Made by a program: the position numbers and the translations under genes. A stretch of DNA of 64,000 nucleotides from Durusdinium trenchii (taxonomy: Eukaryota; Sar; Dinophyceae; Suessiales; Symbiodiniaceae). This document shows positions 44,023 to 56,026 of the stretch, piece by piece. The stretch spans positions 237,250 to 301,249 of the forward strand of contig CAXAMN010026761.1 of NCBI GenBank assembly GCA_963970005.1. The letters run 5' to 3'. Every line of letters starts with the position of its first letter. Position 1 is the stretch's first letter. A model generated the notes under the pieces. That model worked only from the letters and a program-made list of their open reading frames with translations, was not told the origin of the DNA and made no database searches.

Positions 44023-46742
44023 TCTGTCAATCAGCCTGGCCACTGGCCTTCTGGCCTACGGGCCTCCCTCCATGGCAGCCTATTTGATATCCAAAGTTCT
44101 GGTGTGGGTACGCAGTGCAAAGCACAAATTGTTGGTGCATACGGACACTTCTGTCCGAATGTAAATATATATATATATATACCAGGACCTACTTTCATAC
44201 CCTTTTGAGATCCCAGAATGAGCTCGCTCAGTCCCTGAAGAGGTCACTTACAGACTCCAAAGAGGTCACTTTGAAGGTCCTGGTATATAATGTACATAGT
44301 TAATATATTATATATAATATATATGTATATGCAGACCTGAATCTTCCAACTATGCAAATAGTCTGCCTTTGGGATCCTTTGGTTCCAGGTGTGTATATTA
44401 CTATATAGTTCTTACACATATCATTGTACACATCCACACAACACACAGGTGTACTTGATACTACATTTTACATTCAGACTCATCAACCAAATGGTACTTG
44501 ATATCACTGGTGCGCTTCTTCTGCGCCGATGCGCACCCACAGCATCGGCGCCGCAGCGCACCCGCGGCCCTTCCAGGAACGGTGGTAAATAGATGGTAAT
44601 TACCGTTCGCCCTTCCATGGGCTCCATGCAGATTGACCTAGCCCTTGACCCTGTTTCACGTTGACCTACATGTAGGTAACGAGCACCAATCTCACTGCAG
44701 TGGGACTGGGGATGTTTGGGGTCTGCTACACTCTGACGAACACATGGTTACGTGGGGAAGCCCCGCCCCTGGGAAGACTACTGCAAACACTGTAATTCTA
44801 TAGCCATTCCAATGGATTCTGTTGGAAGCCCAGCCGGTGAGAGACAACTTCGACCATCTCTGAGCTCATCACCACATCGGAAGCGCTGCGGCCCTGGCTA
44901 TGGCCTTGCAGTTACACCGGTCGGTGTGGGTGCACTTTCTTTCTGGTTTCATGACTTCTGTGTCCTTTCAGACTTGAAACAGAAAGAGCATCCAACGTTT
45001 TTGCTCGTTCATTCTTGGGGAAAAACCTTAACCATCGCAAAGGGATTTTTGCGGAAGACTCCCAATGATCGGTTCCGGGTTCCAGCTCCGGTCACTCGTG
45101 GGACGTCGTGGAGTCTCAGAGCTCGCTGCGTCGCTCCGCGCGGAGTCCTTCGCTCCGTGCGGAATCTCCGCACGCACTGGTGCGCGAATCGGAGGCCGAA
45201 ATGGACCGAAATGGGTACCGTCCCATTTCAGCTCCAGTCCAACATCTTCAGGTAGGACAGGGGTCACCGGGTGCCAGGGAACCTTCTGAGGTGGGACAGG
45301 AGGTGTGGGGAGTAGCCGGTGCACTCCAAACAGGCCTTACTTTCCCTCAAAAAGGGATTGGTGAGAAACCCCGGACTCCATACCCCACCTACTGAACGAC
45401 GGAGGGTCCAGACTTTGCGTCTGGGATGTGCTTCATGTTCGTTCGGGTACTGAACCGAAGGTCCACTCGCCCACCTTCGGGTACCGATCACCACGTTCGG
45501 TTGGGATGTCCATGCGACAAGTGGTGAAGACAGAACAGCATGGAAGAACCACGGCGTGGCGTTGAAGTGATCCTGTTGGACCCAGACTCCCCCCGCTCTC
45601 TTTCGCTCTCTTTCTCTCTCTCTCTCTCTCTCGCTTAAGAAGGGGTAACAAACAAAACCCAGTCAGAGTTCCCGCCATGCGCCTTGATCAAAGCTATCAA
45701 AGCGGTCCTGGGCGCTCTACGATTGTAGGTGCTGTACGCACGAAACGACCCTTCTGCAAGCATGAAACCTCTGGAGATGGCCACGCTCAATCATCCGATC
45801 GTTCTGGGGTTTTGTGGATGTTTCAACTGGCCATGGATGGATATGATATGATATGATTGATTGTATATATGCATAAATAATATGTCAAACATGATTCCTG
45901 TTTTGGGATAAAACCTCAAAGTGAAACCCTCGCAGCAAACACCACCTCCGCAAAAACACCACATTGGACATCCATTGGTCCTGCGAAGGACCCGAGTGTG
46001 AAGGGTACCTGCAAAACGGGGTACCGTCGTACCTGCTTTTTTGGTAGGGTCATGTCATGTCCCATTTTCTAGGGTACGACCAAAGTCGGGTCCAGGTATA
46101 GCCACAGGTTTTGAAGGTAGTCACTCACGTGGGATGTACCCAACATGAAGCAACCCAACACACACTTAGGATGGAAGCTCGGAGAGAACCACATGCAGGA
46201 TCAATGCAAAATCCGGTCAATCGCTTTAGCCCTTTACAATCTATATAGTTGCTGTAAAGCATCATCTTGCTGAGATGAAGTGTGTATATATATATATCAA
46301 CATTTACAGTAGATGATTTAATATGATCTAGCAGCTGACAGCATCCTACAGCACAGCATCGAACAGTTGATATGCGCCGTTTGCAGATTTGCATACCCTG
46401 AAGTCATGACTCATTTTACCCCCAAGTAGTGGTCGATTTTTTGACTCGCAGGTGGAACAATAGAATGAATTGAAGTGCTGGGACTCAAAGCACTCCGACC
46501 AACATCAACTCTAGTGCTCCTGTCCATCCTGACCAGGTTGTTAGACCATGTTGGCACCCACCTACTGGCCACCTACTTCGGATGGACAGCCCATCCGGGC
46601 ATCGGAGCTCCGTGATGTCTTCACCTGAGGAGCCGACGTCGTCCTGGGAAGGACCACATGCCGCGTTCGCTGAAGGACCATGTTTGGGAGACCTGAGGTC
46701 CCTTAGGTGTTTGTCTTGGCGAACCATTAACTAAACTAATAG
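44023..46742. other. No gene recognised; simple repeats
   Basis: TA repeats lie at 44164-44182 and 44300-44332. A CT-rich microsatellite lies at 45596-45634. Around 45240-45310 phrases like AACCTTCTGAGGTGGGACAGG echo the hairpin family without clear stems. The frames at 45028-45395 are ambiguous between strands. Confidence 0.45.
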
Positions 46743-46800
46743 CCGGAATCCACAACCATTGTTTTACTCAGATTCTACAATCCAAAACCAGGTGAACCAA
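46743..46800 (+). repeat. AAACCAGGTCAACC repeat, copy 3
   Basis: Reads CCGGAATCCACAACCATTG, TTTTACTCAGATTCTACAA, then TCCAAAACCAGGTGAACCA. Confidence 0.6.
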
Positions 46801-47293
46801 ACTCTCTTGCTTGTCTTGGAAGGCTATGGGGATGTGTTAGAATGTGTTAGATAAGCATGGAAGAATTCAAATATTCCAATCATGATCAAAATGTTGAAGT
46901 CGATGTTTGCTCCATCCGAAGTACTTCAATAAAACAGTTCGCTATATAGTTTAATGTGGTTTTATTGTGCTATAGATATAGCCTAACACCTTAGGAGATG
47001 AGCAAGCTCAGCCAGATTGCAGTGGGTTGGGACGCCCTTTTGAAACCGGTACAAAACATAAACATGTGGACCCAGACCCAAAATACAATAACGACTCTCG
47101 CTTGGAGGTTCGTCAGGCTTTTTGGTTCTCATTCCATCTGGGGACTTGCTGGTTCTCATGCTGATGCTATCGAAAGTCGCCCCCATTGTTTGTGCCGCCT
47201 TGTAATGTACGCTTCCGCGTAAGTTCCGCCGAAAACAATATATAAAAAAAAATTGTTGAAAAGACTCAAAGAGACCCGGGAATTGTTGAAACA

Positions 47294-47389
47294 GGGCTCC
47301 AGTCGTCCCTTCTGAGGTGGGACTGGGGGCCCAAGTGCCAGTGTCGGCTCCAGTCATACCAAACCTGAGGAGGTATGCCAGGAGCCCTA
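47294..47389 (+). repeat. Two-hairpin dispersed element, copy J
   Basis: Bounded by AGGGCTCC and GGAGCCCT. Hairpin 1 pairs CCAGTC..CCC with GGG..GACTGG around TTCTGAGG. Hairpin 2 pairs CATACC with GGTATG around AAACCTGAGGA. The stems are wholly different from copies A and B while apex and ends are shared. Confidence 0.7.
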
Positions 47390-48558
47390 GTATACGGGCC
47401 TTGGTTCCTTCATGTTCCTTCTATCGCCTCGCTTCCCGGTCCTCGGCCTCTGACATCCTTCCACCTGTCCGAGCTGCGAGATCGCTCATTCGCTCGTGTG
47501 AATGAGAAACCGCCACGAAGTGATCTGTAACACGCTTGTAGATGCTTGTAGTAGTTTGGTGGCTTCCTTCCCGCCACGTCTTGCGAAACGACATGTTGAG
47601 AATCAGAGGAACCAGCGGGAGCACCTCTCTCGACCTGAGTCGGAGAACCCGTGGAGCGAAGGCACCGGACTCCTCCGGACCATCCTGTCATCCTGTCTGA
47701 CTTGGATCTATCTGCTGATGGAGCAGGGAAAAAGGGTACACCAGAAAAATGTACCCATAGGGAAGATTAACATACTCAAACCATCACCCCATCCGCTGAA
47801 AAACACCGGGCGGATCAGACCGGTCCACCGGTCGACCGAAGGTCGCGAACGCGTGGTATCGATGGCGTGAGTCCTTTCGATGGCGTGGGTCCTCAAAGCC
47901 ATAGTTAGTTCATGTTGGCCAATTATAACACGCATCTCATGCAGTGATTCGTACTATCTATCTATTTATGTATATATGCACTCCGTCTTCATACTTCCCT
48001 TGTATGTATAATCTGAGCCGGAGTAGATTGAATATCTGGTACCATGGACATCCATTGGACATGCACTGGACCAAATTCCTTTCGAGTGCCATTTACAGTG
48101 GTTTTAGAGGGTCCATAGAAACCACCAAACTTGGGGATTGTGCCATCTACTCTGAGTCCATTATAAATTGGTTGCTTCGTTCGAGTCTATCCTGAGGACA
48201 ATGAACCATACATAGTTCATAGTCGTGCAACTACAGCAGCTGCACCCAGTCATTTATAGCCAAACACTCCACGGGACTGGAATACATGCCTACAGTACAT
48301 TGACCCCCTTTTCAACCACCACAATGTAGGCAAATAATTATGGCATACATGTGGTATCTGGGATATATGACTCCATATTGGCTCAACTCCGGATGGAAAG
48401 CAAATCCAATCACACCTGGCCTGACAAATTCCTCTGCGGAATTTGCAGGCTATCACTCCTGAAACGATTCGCACGCCATTGAGAAATCTCATGAGGAGTT
48501 TCAGAAAATGGTCGGATGGAAATTGGACCAATGTGTTTCGTTCATTCATCCTCAAAAG
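47390..48558. other. No firm gene
   Basis: A minus frame at 47421-47624 and the overlapping 47410-47691 frame look partly protein-like but conflict with each other. A minus frame at 48250-48780 is open for 176 codons because it runs through a short tandem repeat. Confidence 0.4.
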
Positions 48559-48645
48559 AACTCCAAGGTGCTGTGAGGAACTCCAAGGCGCTGTGAGGAA
48601 CTCCAAGGTGCTGTGAGGATTCTTTTGTACTCCAAAGTGCTGTCC
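48559..48645 (+). repeat. 20-bp tandem repeat
   Basis: Three exact-length units AACTCCAAGGTGCTGTGAGG (one T/C difference) at 48559, 48579 and 48599, then a diverged fourth at 48628. Confidence 0.85.
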
Positions 48646-49307
48646 GCTCAGGATGCCCAAAAGTGAAAAACCTTCGCTCCCATACACGCGCATACACGCT
48701 CCGTGGGGGAGGGATGTTCCTTCTCTGCTGATTTGGACGTCCAAGTCTAGTTGCTGCAACCCCTTCTCACTCATGTGCACAACTAGACCCCAATGGACCC
48801 TTTTTCAGGTGTCTCTTTGGGGTCTGTCTGTTTTCTGCCGAACACCTGCAACCTCGCAGGTTCCCGTATCCTGGTTGTTTGGTCTGGTACGTGGAAAGCC
48901 TGCTCAACATGAGCGGCAGAAACGCTTACAGTTTAAAGTTATGAGCTCCATTAATTGTTCTATTGGAGGGTGCCCATATGCCGTATAGATTGCTTGAAGA
49001 GTTTATAATGCTTGTCATGTTTGCCAGACCTCATCTGTTCTCCTGGTAATGTCATGTAATTATGTCACGATCTGAATCAGTTAAAACAGGCCATAAATGG
49101 ATGTGATCAGAAAAGTGATCATTCAAAGGTATCTCTATTTCAGGGGCCCTCTGATTTGCCGTTCCAAAGATCACTCTGAACTCAGGGTCTCCAATCTGAA
49201 TCTGGTCTGACCGCGGTCTTCCATTTAACCGATTGCCCATCCTCAGTAACTCTTCCATACCAGGAGTGCATGGGAGCGCTTCATCGTCACCCCCTTTCAC
49301 CTCTAAC

Positions 49308-49400
49308 TAGGGATCCAAGTACTGTACCTTCTCAGAAGGCACTTGGACCCTCCTGGCACCTGCATAAGAGTGTCTCCGTCCTCACCTAACCTGAGGTTCG
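49308..49400 (+). repeat. Hairpin element, copy G
   Basis: CTAGGGATCCAAGT start. CCAAGT pairs with ACTTGG, and CCTTCT with AGAAGG, around a CA loop. Then ACCCTCCTGGCACC and a degraded second half with CCTAACCTGAGG. Confidence 0.6.
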
Positions 49401-49813
49401 GTACGACTTGATCCGGTCTGTTTGGGACGATGAACATCTGTGAATTCCCCCATGGCCAGACCTAGGGGGCTGGGCGTCACCTCTTTCCGGTTCTCCTGGC
49501 TCCGTCCAGCGCGGGATCCTCGTCGTGGTACACTTCGCGTTTCCTGGGACCGGCGAGGGTGTTGCTTTTCCAAAACACAGAGAGCTGGTGCATGTGAGTG
49601 CTCTGCTGGATACTGAAAAAACTGAAATACTATATATATCTATAGAATGTCATATCTAGACAATAGACAATATATGATCGATTAGAAGGCAATCTTTGGA
49701 CAAGGCTGGTATTGGGTCGAAACTCAACTGATGATAATTTGCTAAAGATTTGAGGATTTTAATTATTGTATATGCTGACCTGCTTCATGGCATTCCAACA
49801 CCCATGGCTGTAA

Positions 49814-49850
49814 TGCCGAACAACCATTCTTCAGGGTAGTCAAAGATTAG
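49814..49850 (+). repeat. AAACCAGGTCAACC family, left-end fragment
   Basis: GCCGAACAACCATTCTTCAG matches the left third of the copy at 25825. The right end is missing. Confidence 0.4.
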
Positions 49851-49998
49851 CTTTGGCGCAGTGGGAACCATTCAGATCATGCGAGGGTGTCCTATGTTTC
49901 TCACCTACGAGTGGCTGCAGTGAATAAGGAGGTGGTCCTCCGAAGACGAATCACCCTCTAGGGGGGAACGAAACTGAATCATTGGAATTTGAGCTAAA

Positions 49999-50090
49999 TC
50001 CCTAGGGATCCAAGTATCTTCTCAGTCTCAGAAGGTACTTGGACCCTCCAAACCTACACAACAGTGCCTCCAATCACCTTCTCAGAGGGT
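49999..50090 (+). repeat. Hairpin element, copy H
   Basis: TCCCTAGGGATCC start. CCAAGTA pairs with TACTTGG and TCTTCT with AGAAGG around CAGTCTC. The second half, CCAATCACCTTCTCAGAGGG, has lost its pairing. A TA run follows at 50092-50110. Confidence 0.6.
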
Positions 50091-50110
50091 ATGTATATAT
50101 ATATATATAG

Positions 50111-51213
50111 GGTATATAATCTAGGAGTGTTGATGGTAGTCTGGCTACCAGCGCCCACAAAGCATCCACTTGGGTCTGGTATGGAAACTGCTTTCTTACA
50201 TAAGATTAGTCTGTCTCCATATCGGCTTGTACGCGCGTGAGAACAAAACAGAAAAATATACCATGATAGACCCCAAACAGCTTCAACACGATTCGTTTGG
50301 ACCAATATTAGTCCAAAAACCAAGGTTGGGGTGCCCTACGTTCCCCCCAAGAGCAAACTGCTTCATCAATGATTTTTGTCGGCATCTCTGTGGCCCGGCT
50401 TACTGGCGAGGAGTGTGGCCGAACAAATAGCGATGTCGACTGGGCGCGGCCCAGACAAGGACAAGAGCAGGACAAGGCCCGGACACAGAGCCGGGCCACA
50501 GAGCCCAGCCACAGAGTTCAGGGGCGCGGCCAGTCAGTGTGGCCAGCTCTTTCTTTCTAAGAAAGAACCCCAACAGTAAACTGTTTGGGGAAAAAAACAT
50601 AACAAAACAAACACCACATACCACCACATTCTGTATGAAGACAGCTTGCCATTGGGGACACCACCAGGCAAACAGGAAGTCTCCCGGCACTAGTTCCGAC
50701 AACCCTATATATATATAATCAAAGCTCTCAATGACACCAGATTTGCTCTTCAACTTCCCTCACTGCTTCATCATGTTCATCGTTGTGGAAGCCAAATCTT
50801 GGCTGAAGGAAGCTCCAGTGTCACATGTTTATAGCTTGGCGACGATTGGTACGAGTAGCTCCAGTGTCCAATGGCACACCTTTCGATCTTTCTTGGTGAT
50901 GGAGCATGGTTGAGAGTCGTCCTCGAAAATGCAAACAGCTCTCGCCGTCGCAGAGATGCCTTGAATCAGCTCATTCTGTCACAAAAAGTTCTGGGGAAAT
51001 CTGGGGAACATATAGAGCGTGCTGTGGACCAGGATCTGTCATCTTTGGCAAAGGCGAATCTTTTAGAGTTGTTTCTGCATCATGTTGCTGTCTTTGTTGT
51101 ATACCTGTTGCGTGTGGAGCCGGCTTCGCAGCCGCTCACACCTAGTGCAGCAGGGCCTCGTCTCGTAGGTCGCCGCGAGAAGTGTGAGTGTCTAGGTCCA
51201 ACATCGATTCATT
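50111..51213. other. No gene recognised; one small hairpin
   Basis: Includes the 23-bp hairpin at 50568-50590 and GGACAAG/GGCCACAGAGCC iterations at 50450-50520. Plus frames at 50731-51248 are open but unremarkable. Confidence 0.45.
50568..50590 (+). repeat. CCCC-AACAG hairpin, copy 1
   Basis: CCCCAACAG pairs with CTGTTTGGGG across TAAA. The same hairpin, with AACCCCTAACAG, recurs inside the minisatellite at 63096 and 63567. AAGAAAGAA precedes this copy and also lies just upstream of the 63096 copy. Confidence 0.65.
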
Positions 51214-51320
51214 CCCTAGGGCTCGTGTCCCACATCCTCAGAAGGTAGTTAGACTTGCTAGACCCCCCAAACCCGCCCCAACCCCCAACCACTGTCTGAG
51301 GATGTGGTTGGAGCCCTGTA
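51214..51320 (+). repeat. Two-hairpin dispersed element, copy C
   Basis: CCCTAGGGCTC start and TTGGAGCCCTG end. The spacer CCCCCCAAACCCGCCCCAAC matches the A/B spacer. Hairpin 2 pairs CCAACCAC with GTGGTTGG around TGTCTGAGGAT. Hairpin 1 is degraded. Confidence 0.7.
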
Positions 51321-52512
51321 TAGGTCTTGTACATGAAGTTTCGCTGGGAGTCCAGTCATTGCTCATTTTACCCCTAAGTTGGTGATGGATCATGACTGGC
51401 AGGTGGGGTTTCCATTGCGTCCAAGCGGAAGTTCTGGGCTTGGCGGCCTGGCCGCCAGCCCTGGTCGCCACCGGCGGTTGCTCTGCTTCGATCTTGGAAG
51501 AATCTGACTGCCGTGGCACTGCGCTCAAGTGGTTCAAGACAGCGCAGGTTGCTCGCCAAGTATGTAAGAAAGTTGCAGCTTTCTACAATAGATATGCTTC
51601 CCCTGGGAGTCGAGTAGAGTCGTAATACAAGTCATAGTTCTCTTGCCGCTCCAGATTCGATGGTCATGATGATGCTGCTCGTGGTCAATTGGTCACAAGG
51701 CATGTCCAGCCATGCAAGTTCGGGTGCGCTTGCGAGACTTCGCCTTTTGATGCACGTGATCTGTCTGGTTCAGTGCGTGGTCGCCAACAGAGTCTTCGGT
51801 GAACGCATTTTGGTACCCCCAAGGGTTTCACCAGCGAAGAACATAAACCAACAACATCCAACAACAATAAAACAATATAATCAACAACACTCCTAATTTG
51901 TTTTAAAAAAACAGGCAGCTTGTTCTTTGGAAGCTGCACCGGGACCGGCCATTTCACCATCTCATCACGACATCATCACGAGAATGTACATTTCGCCCCA
52001 CGAAAGACCTTGCGGCCTTAGACCCATGACTTCCAGGGTAGTAGTTGATTCATGAGATCCAAACGGAAGTTCCGGGGGTCTTTGCTGGCCGGGCGTCTGA
52101 TGAAAGAGATCACCCAAGCCGCTCTTCAGGACGTCTTTGATGGTCTCTTGGTCCTGCTCCTGTCGCAGAACATGGCGACAGAAAGACCAAAATTCATCAT
52201 CGTCTTCGAGCAAAAGAAGGCAAATGCATGGAAGACTGATTGACTTGTCAACTGCACAACTCAAAGTTGGGTGGTTAATAGAGTCCATTAAAAAAAACAT
52301 AATGGGGTCCATCCGAGTCTATCCAATAAGCATCTGTCTGTTGGGAGCTGTTGTCAGCTGCTTTTTTATACTGTAGTCGAGTAATCATCCTGTCACCAAT
52401 CGCCGTGACTGAGTACAGAACGGTCAACATCGGGTTTCAGCTTTAGGCTTTGTCGGCGATGAGGATACCAGAGATGGACCGTGTTGTAAAATGACACCAG
52501 ATCACAGGAAGC
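51321..52512. other. No gene recognised
   Basis: Open frames at 51374-51625 (both strands) and 51965-52312 (minus) have no identifiable domain. Nothing repetitive stands out. Confidence 0.45.
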
Positions 52513-52723
52513 CTGACTGGTGCAACGAAAGTAGGGAATGAGGGTGGCTGAGCCCAGAGATTCCTTTGGATCCAGCCACCCTCATTCCCTACTAAGCACT
52601 GCAGCTAGAACATTGTGTGATCAGTCTGCTGTTCGGGGTCCACCATCTGTTTGAGGGTGGCTGGATCCAAAGGAATCTCTGGGCTCAGCCACCCTCATTC
52701 CTTACTTTCGTCGCACCAGTCAG
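52513..52723. mobile_element. MITE-like element, nested hairpins (211 bp)
   Basis: The 71-bp arms 52513-52583 and 52653-52723 are inverted copies identical at 69 of 71 positions, with 69 bp between. Inside, AGTAGGGAATGAGGGTGGCTG (52530-52550, 21 bp) pairs perfectly with 52573-52593, so the left half can fold in two alternative ways. Ends are CTGACTGG/CCAGTCAG. No coding capacity and no clear target-site duplication. A related shorter copy lies at 13213-13299. Confidence 0.8.
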
Positions 52724-54045
52724 AAGGGTCACACATCGGCCGTCCCCGTGACGCGCTATGCCGTTCGAAGGCCGAGATCGGACCTCGTGTCGTCGGGGGT
52801 CCTCCTCTTCGGGTGCATTCACCTCCACTTCACTCGCTCTCATCTGCCAGGTCTTTTTCTTGTTCTTCCGCCTTGCCCAACGTGAAACGAGTGAAAGGAA
52901 GGAACAAATACCAGCACCTTCCGTTCGTCGGGTGGTTTTGGAACACCCCCATATCACCGAACAAAAACACGAGGCTGATATTAACTATAAAACACCTCCA
53001 ACAAAAAAAGGGGCCAGGGTCCTTCAAAACGTCTCGTGACCTTTCGGGGGATCGACGGGTGTCTGTTTTCCCATGTCTTTTCTCATGTTCCTTGCGGAAA
53101 ACCAGTGGAACACACCAAATGAGTGGAACACGCCTGTCAACAGGTGTTTGTTTTCATGAGTGTCGACACTCACTCCATGGTCCCGTGTGAACCACCAAAA
53201 GGCTCCCGAGGTTCGGAATCCACCGAGCTCGGCATCGAGGTCTCGAGCTGAGTGCCAACGCCATGGACTCAAAGAACATGGAACATAGACTGCGATAGAT
53301 AGACTGGTGGATGAAAAAAACATGAAGAAAACACCTCCAGCACCACCAAGTGTTGGAAGGTGTTAAAGCCCCCTTTGACATCCTCTGATCTACGTGTTTT
53401 CCATGCAATAACCGAAATGGGTGGAGCTGAGCGTGCTGGTCTGGAGAGGTTTTACATTCCAATTGGGGAGGTGAACAAATTAATCCACCGTCCATACTAG
53501 GTGAAGAAGTGTCGAATGTCTTGGGTTCTATACTCACGGGTGGGAAGGGGCCACCGTGAGACGATAGACTGACTCTGAGAACGAAGGCGGTGGTCTTCCA
53601 CACAGAATTGCTGGAAGTTTCAGGGAACTTAAAGAATGGTTGACCTGGCTTTGTGATCTAAAAATCCGCCGACCCCACTCGTAGGGTCAGGCGTGACTGT
53701 TGATTAAGGCTAAGGCTATGATTAAGGCTATACCTCCCCTACCCCTCCGGAGCCTTGATGCAGTGACGAAAAGTAGCCAAAAATTGAGATTTCTCCACCC
53801 CAATTGATTTACATCTTGGGGCACCCTCTCCACCCGCGCGGGAAAATAAGCACGGTCCCTAAATGGTCCCGGGCTCCAATCCCGGCCTGGTCCCTGCCAG
53901 TGCCCTTGGTTTTTCCTAGATTTTGTAACGTTTTCCGCTGGATTTCTAGGATTTTCAAAGGTTTTTGTAAGATTTACTCATGCCTTCCATGCCTTTTTCG
54001 AGGGTTTTTCCAGGATTTTCTATGGTTTTTCTAGGAAGTTCTGTT
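52724..54045. other. No gene recognised; one dispersed repeat
   Basis: Overlapping frames at 52651-53190 (plus) and 53024-53603 (minus) are not recognisable. The inverted AAACCAGG-family copy is at 53634-53672. 53900-54045 iterates TTTTTCTAGGATTTTC-like words loosely. Confidence 0.4.
53634..53672 (-). repeat. AAACCAGGTCAACC family, copy 4 (inverted)
   Basis: On the minus strand: GGCGGATTTTTAGATCACAA, then AGCCAGGTCAACCATTC. It matches the right half of the copy at 25825. Confidence 0.5.
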
Positions 54046-54213
54046 TAGGGGCTCCGTGTTGTTTTTTGGGTTCCCAGATTCTCAAAAAAATGCTAACCCA
54101 TTTGCCGTGCTCTCTTCTGCCTACTTTGGTGATGCAGTGACAGATCATGTCTCTAGGGGTTCCGTGTTGTTTTTTGGGTTCCCCGATTTTTCGAAAAAAT
54201 CCTAACCCATTTG
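54046..54213 (+). repeat. Direct repeat pair, ~108-bp period
   Basis: Copies at 54046-54104 and 54154-54213 share TAGGGG(C/T)TCCGTGTTG, TTTTTTGGGTTCCC and CTAACCCATTTG with few differences, separated by 49 unrelated bases. Confidence 0.75.
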
Positions 54214-54789
54214 GCTGCCTGTGGTCTGGCCCCTAGGGGTCGGCGGCTGCAGGCGCTAGCCTGGTTAAATGTATAAAACCCAGTACAACAATGGTGGTAG
54301 TATGTGGTAGTGGTTTGGTTAAAAAAACAACATGAATTCATCGTCGGAAGCCTCGGGGGGAACCCCCCACACCTGGAAGATTGACCGCCCCAGGACTCCC
54401 CAAGATGGTACCCCCCTCAAATGGATCGGCAAATGTTCCAGTCCGGATTTGGAATGGGAAAAGCTTTCATAAAACCACATCAAAACCCTACCAAAAATGC
54501 TACGTTTCAACCTCTTAACTGGGTGTTTCATTCATCGCCAAGTCTACAAAAAAGCGGGGTCTGTTCCACTTCCAGGTTGCTTCTGTGACGATTTGTGCTC
54601 TTTTCCTCCCACCGTTGTTCGATTCCATGTTTCACTGCGCGCGAGCATGCTGACATCTTCGACACCCAGCCTGGGAGGAGACCCTGAGTTGCTGCGGAAC
54701 GGCGCGCCCTGTGGGCCGCGAGGTGGGCGAGGTGATGATTGCGTGCCTTGAACTCAAAAGTCGACAATACTATATATAATACCCTATAG
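54214..54789. other. No gene recognised
   Basis: Short frames on both strands only. A GC-rich patch lies at 54690-54730. Confidence 0.45.
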
Positions 54790-54912
54790 CCTTCTAAGAC
54801 TATTGAAAAATTGCTTGACCTTGCGTCGCAGTGTAAAATCCTGAGTAAAACGGAGTGTGTTCTGAAAAGATTATAGTGACTATTCAATCAATGGTGGTTG
54901 GAAGGCTAGGTT
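54790..54912 (-). repeat. Dispersed repeat (CTAGCCTTCCAACCACC), copy 2
   Basis: On the minus strand: CTAGCCTTCCAACCACCATT, GATTGAATAG, then GTTTTACTCAGGATTTTACA and CTGCGACGCAAGG. It shares both end blocks with 39813-39887 but differs between them. Confidence 0.5.
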
Positions 54913-55866
54913 CGACTCGTAGGTGAATAAAACCCTTTATTTGGATGCACGAACTCGCGGACTCGCTCCCACCAACCGACCCTGCCCCCTGGTGGAGCGG
55001 GTTCGGGTGGGTGTGACTGATCGATGGTGACACCTAAACAGAGAGGAAACTATGTACACTACTAAAGCTACGGAAAGGCCACGAAAGCACGGTGCAACAC
55101 GAACACAAATGGAGGATGGCAAAGCAATAAAAGACGGCACAGGTCCCATCAAGCAAATTATCCAATGCAAGCAACTATGTCTTAGACACTTTTCTAATTT
55201 GGCTCCGGGTGCTTAATTAGGTCCAAACTTTTCTTCCGAACCATATGGTTACGAACGTATCTAGAGAAATTCTCCCGATTGGCTAAAGTAATCAATCTCG
55301 GACCAGCCGGGCCAATCTGGCTTTGACTGCGTGGTAGGTATGGCAAACTCCGTACTATATGGCGGATTATGCGGAAGTGCGAGCACAATTTGGTGGATCC
55401 TTTGTACTGAATCGGGAAATTGAGGACGGCGAGATATACCACATCTCTGATCCACGGCAAACCCAAGTCTTGTCAAGCTTGTGGCTCCTTGTTGACTATA
55501 CGCAGGGATACATTTGGACCCGAGAATGTCTGTATACGCTTAACCATATATCGAAAGGACTCCGATATGACACTCACCAGAAATATTCAATCACCTAGAT
55601 CAGAGAAGGATTAGATCAGAGCAGGGTCGCATGAAATTTTATGTTTTTTTGTTTTTTTGCATGTTTCACATTATTTGATCAATTTTCCACATGTTTAACA
55701 TATATTCATTTTATTTTGTTTTTTTAGTTACTTTTTTGGGTGGAAAACACCTCAAACACAAGATGGTTAATCAAATTGTGTTTCTTGGGGAGAAGTTATA
55801 TCCTAACAGCTGAACACAGCTGACCGCAGCAGTCATATCACGCTCCAGTTTGCATGTGAAATTATG
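54913..55866. other. No gene recognised; T-rich end
   Basis: Short frames to 55600. From 55635 the plus strand is T-rich (TTTTTTTGTTTTTTTG), i.e. A-rich on the LINE's strand just beyond its 3' end. Confidence 0.45.
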
Positions 55867-55889
55867 ATTTTGCATCTTTTTGCATACTT

Positions 55890-56025
55890 TCTCATGTTTC
55901 GAGATTTTTTGAGATTTTTTGAGTTGTTAAAATGATTTTTCCTTTTATCCCCTCGAGATTTTTTGAGATGTTTCGAGATTTTTCGAGATTTTTTGAGATT
56001 TTTTGAGATGATTGTTGCTAAGATT
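55890..56025 (-). repeat. Tandem 3' tail of the LINE
   Basis: On the minus strand, ATCTCAAAAAATCTC units are repeated with CGAAAAATCTC variants at 55897-55921 and 55955-56012. Short tandem 3' tails in place of poly-A are known for several LINE clades. The position directly after the C-terminal stop fits. Confidence 0.5.
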
Positions 56026-56026
56026 T

